5,162 nt of DNA from positions 1 to 5,162 of the forward strand of contig HF994059.1 in assembly GCA_000436915.1 (NCBI GenBank), read 5' to 3'. Position numbers and translations under genes: made by a program. This DNA comes from Prevotella sp. CAG:1092 (GTDB lineage: Bacteria; Bacteroidota; Bacteroidia; Bacteroidales; Bacteroidaceae). Within the stretch, counting starts at the first letter, position 1, and each line of letters begins with the position of its first letter. Below the pieces are notes generated by a model. That model was not told the origin of the DNA, did not search any database, and saw only the letters and a program-made list of their open reading frames with translations. Positions 4,720-5,162 of the stretch are shown here, piece by piece.

Positions 4720-5162
4720 ATGAAAAAGACTATTATAACACTACTATTATCAACTGCTATCACTGCAACCGCACAACAGAATGACGTGGCGGTGAAGACA
4801 GGTGAGTTTTCTGGCGATTGGCTATCGCTAAGTGCATGGGAATGTCCGGAATGGTTTAAGGATGCTAAGTTTGGCATTTGGGCGCATTGGGGGCCACAAT
4901 GTCATGCAGAGGACGGCGACTGGTATGCTCGATTTATGTATTATGAGGGAAGCGGAGCTTACAATTGGCACAAAAGCCATTTCGGTGACCCAAAGACGTA
5001 TGGACTGAAGGAGCTTTGCAACGACTGGAAGGCGCAAAACTGGAATCCACAGGAGTTGGTGAGCTTGTATAAGAGCGTGGGCGCACGCTATTTTATGGCA
5101 TTGGGTAATCATCACGACAACTTCGACTTATGGAATTCGCCATATCAAGAGTGGAACTCGGT
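4720..5162 (+). CDS. Secreted GH29 alpha-L-fucosidase, N-terminal part (partial)
   Basis: The first 147 codons are present and the frame is open at the right edge. Residues 1-18 form a signal peptide (KK, then a hydrophobic core, ending ATA before QQ) with no lipobox cysteine, so the product is probably periplasmic or secreted. The mature part matches the start of the GH29 barrel: PEWFKDAKFGIWAHWGP (43-59), DWYARFMY (67-74), NWNPQELVSLYKSVGARYFM (107-126) and HHDNFDLWNSPYQEWNS (131-147). In GH29 enzymes the HWG and HHD histidines bind fucose. The catalytic aspartate lies beyond the window, so activity and linkage preference cannot be judged. These enzymes remove terminal fucose from host or plant glycans. 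The ATG at 4720 follows an A-rich leader (CACAAAG) and a -7 box at 4675. The divergent AraC gene may regulate it. Confidence 0.93.
   Translation, partial: MKKTIITLLLSTAITATAQQNDVAVKTGEFSGDWLSLSAWECPEWFKDAKFGIWAHWGPQCHAEDGDWYARFMYYEGSGAYNWHKSHFGDPKTYGLKELCNDWKAQNWNPQELVSLYKSVGARYFMALGNHHDNFDLWNSPYQEWNS

Noticed and set aside
4656..5115. Two overlapping minus-strand open frames opposite the fucosidase
   Set aside because: The plus-strand GH29 frame with signal peptide and family motifs explains the region.

Overview
The window looks like a chromosomal segment of a Bacteroidales bacterium, most likely Prevotella or a close relative. This rests on three things. Three promoters carry the Bacteroidetes-type -7 box TAnnTTTG, each 20 bp from a TTG -33 box, and a fourth carries the -7 box alone. 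Shine-Dalgarno sequences are weak and leaders A-rich. The gene content is flavodoxin beside a DUF2023 protein, a hemerythrin/LuxR-type regulator, a radical SAM/SPASM protein, and an AraC regulator divergent from a GH29 fucosidase. Genus assignment is inference only.

Left region (1-1664): The 5' end of a minus-strand gene for an exported or membrane-anchored protein runs off the left edge. It could be a CobN/HmuS-like chelatase, but only 46 residues are visible. Next comes a minus-strand unit of flavodoxin then a DUF2023 protein, with a stem-loop between the two genes and an intrinsic terminator overlapping the DUF2023 stop codon. The flavodoxin promoter diverges from that of the plus-strand regulator across about 380 bp.

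Centre (1665-2759): A 319-residue regulator joins a ScdA_N-like domain, a hemerythrin domain and a LuxR/NarL-type HTH. Downstream, four 18-bp near-palindromes at an exact 22-bp period fill the gap between convergent genes.

Right region (2760-5162): A minus-strand AraC regulator and radical SAM/SPASM gene lie 38 nt apart. Divergent from the AraC gene is the start of a secreted GH29 alpha-L-fucosidase, cut by the right edge.

Main observation: one DNA motif (AATACC followed by ATGAT at fixed spacing) recurs at the three promoters around the hemerythrin regulator. At the left-edge gene and at flavodoxin it sits in identical register, overlapping the -33 box, with a second ATACC exactly 31 bp farther out. 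At the regulator's own promoter it becomes a 27-bp near-perfect palindrome covering the -33 box. The simplest reading is a small autoregulated regulon in which the hemerythrin-HTH protein senses iron, oxygen or NO and controls flavodoxin (the iron-free substitute for ferredoxin), its DUF2023 partner and the left-edge exported protein. Binding and function are inferred, not shown.
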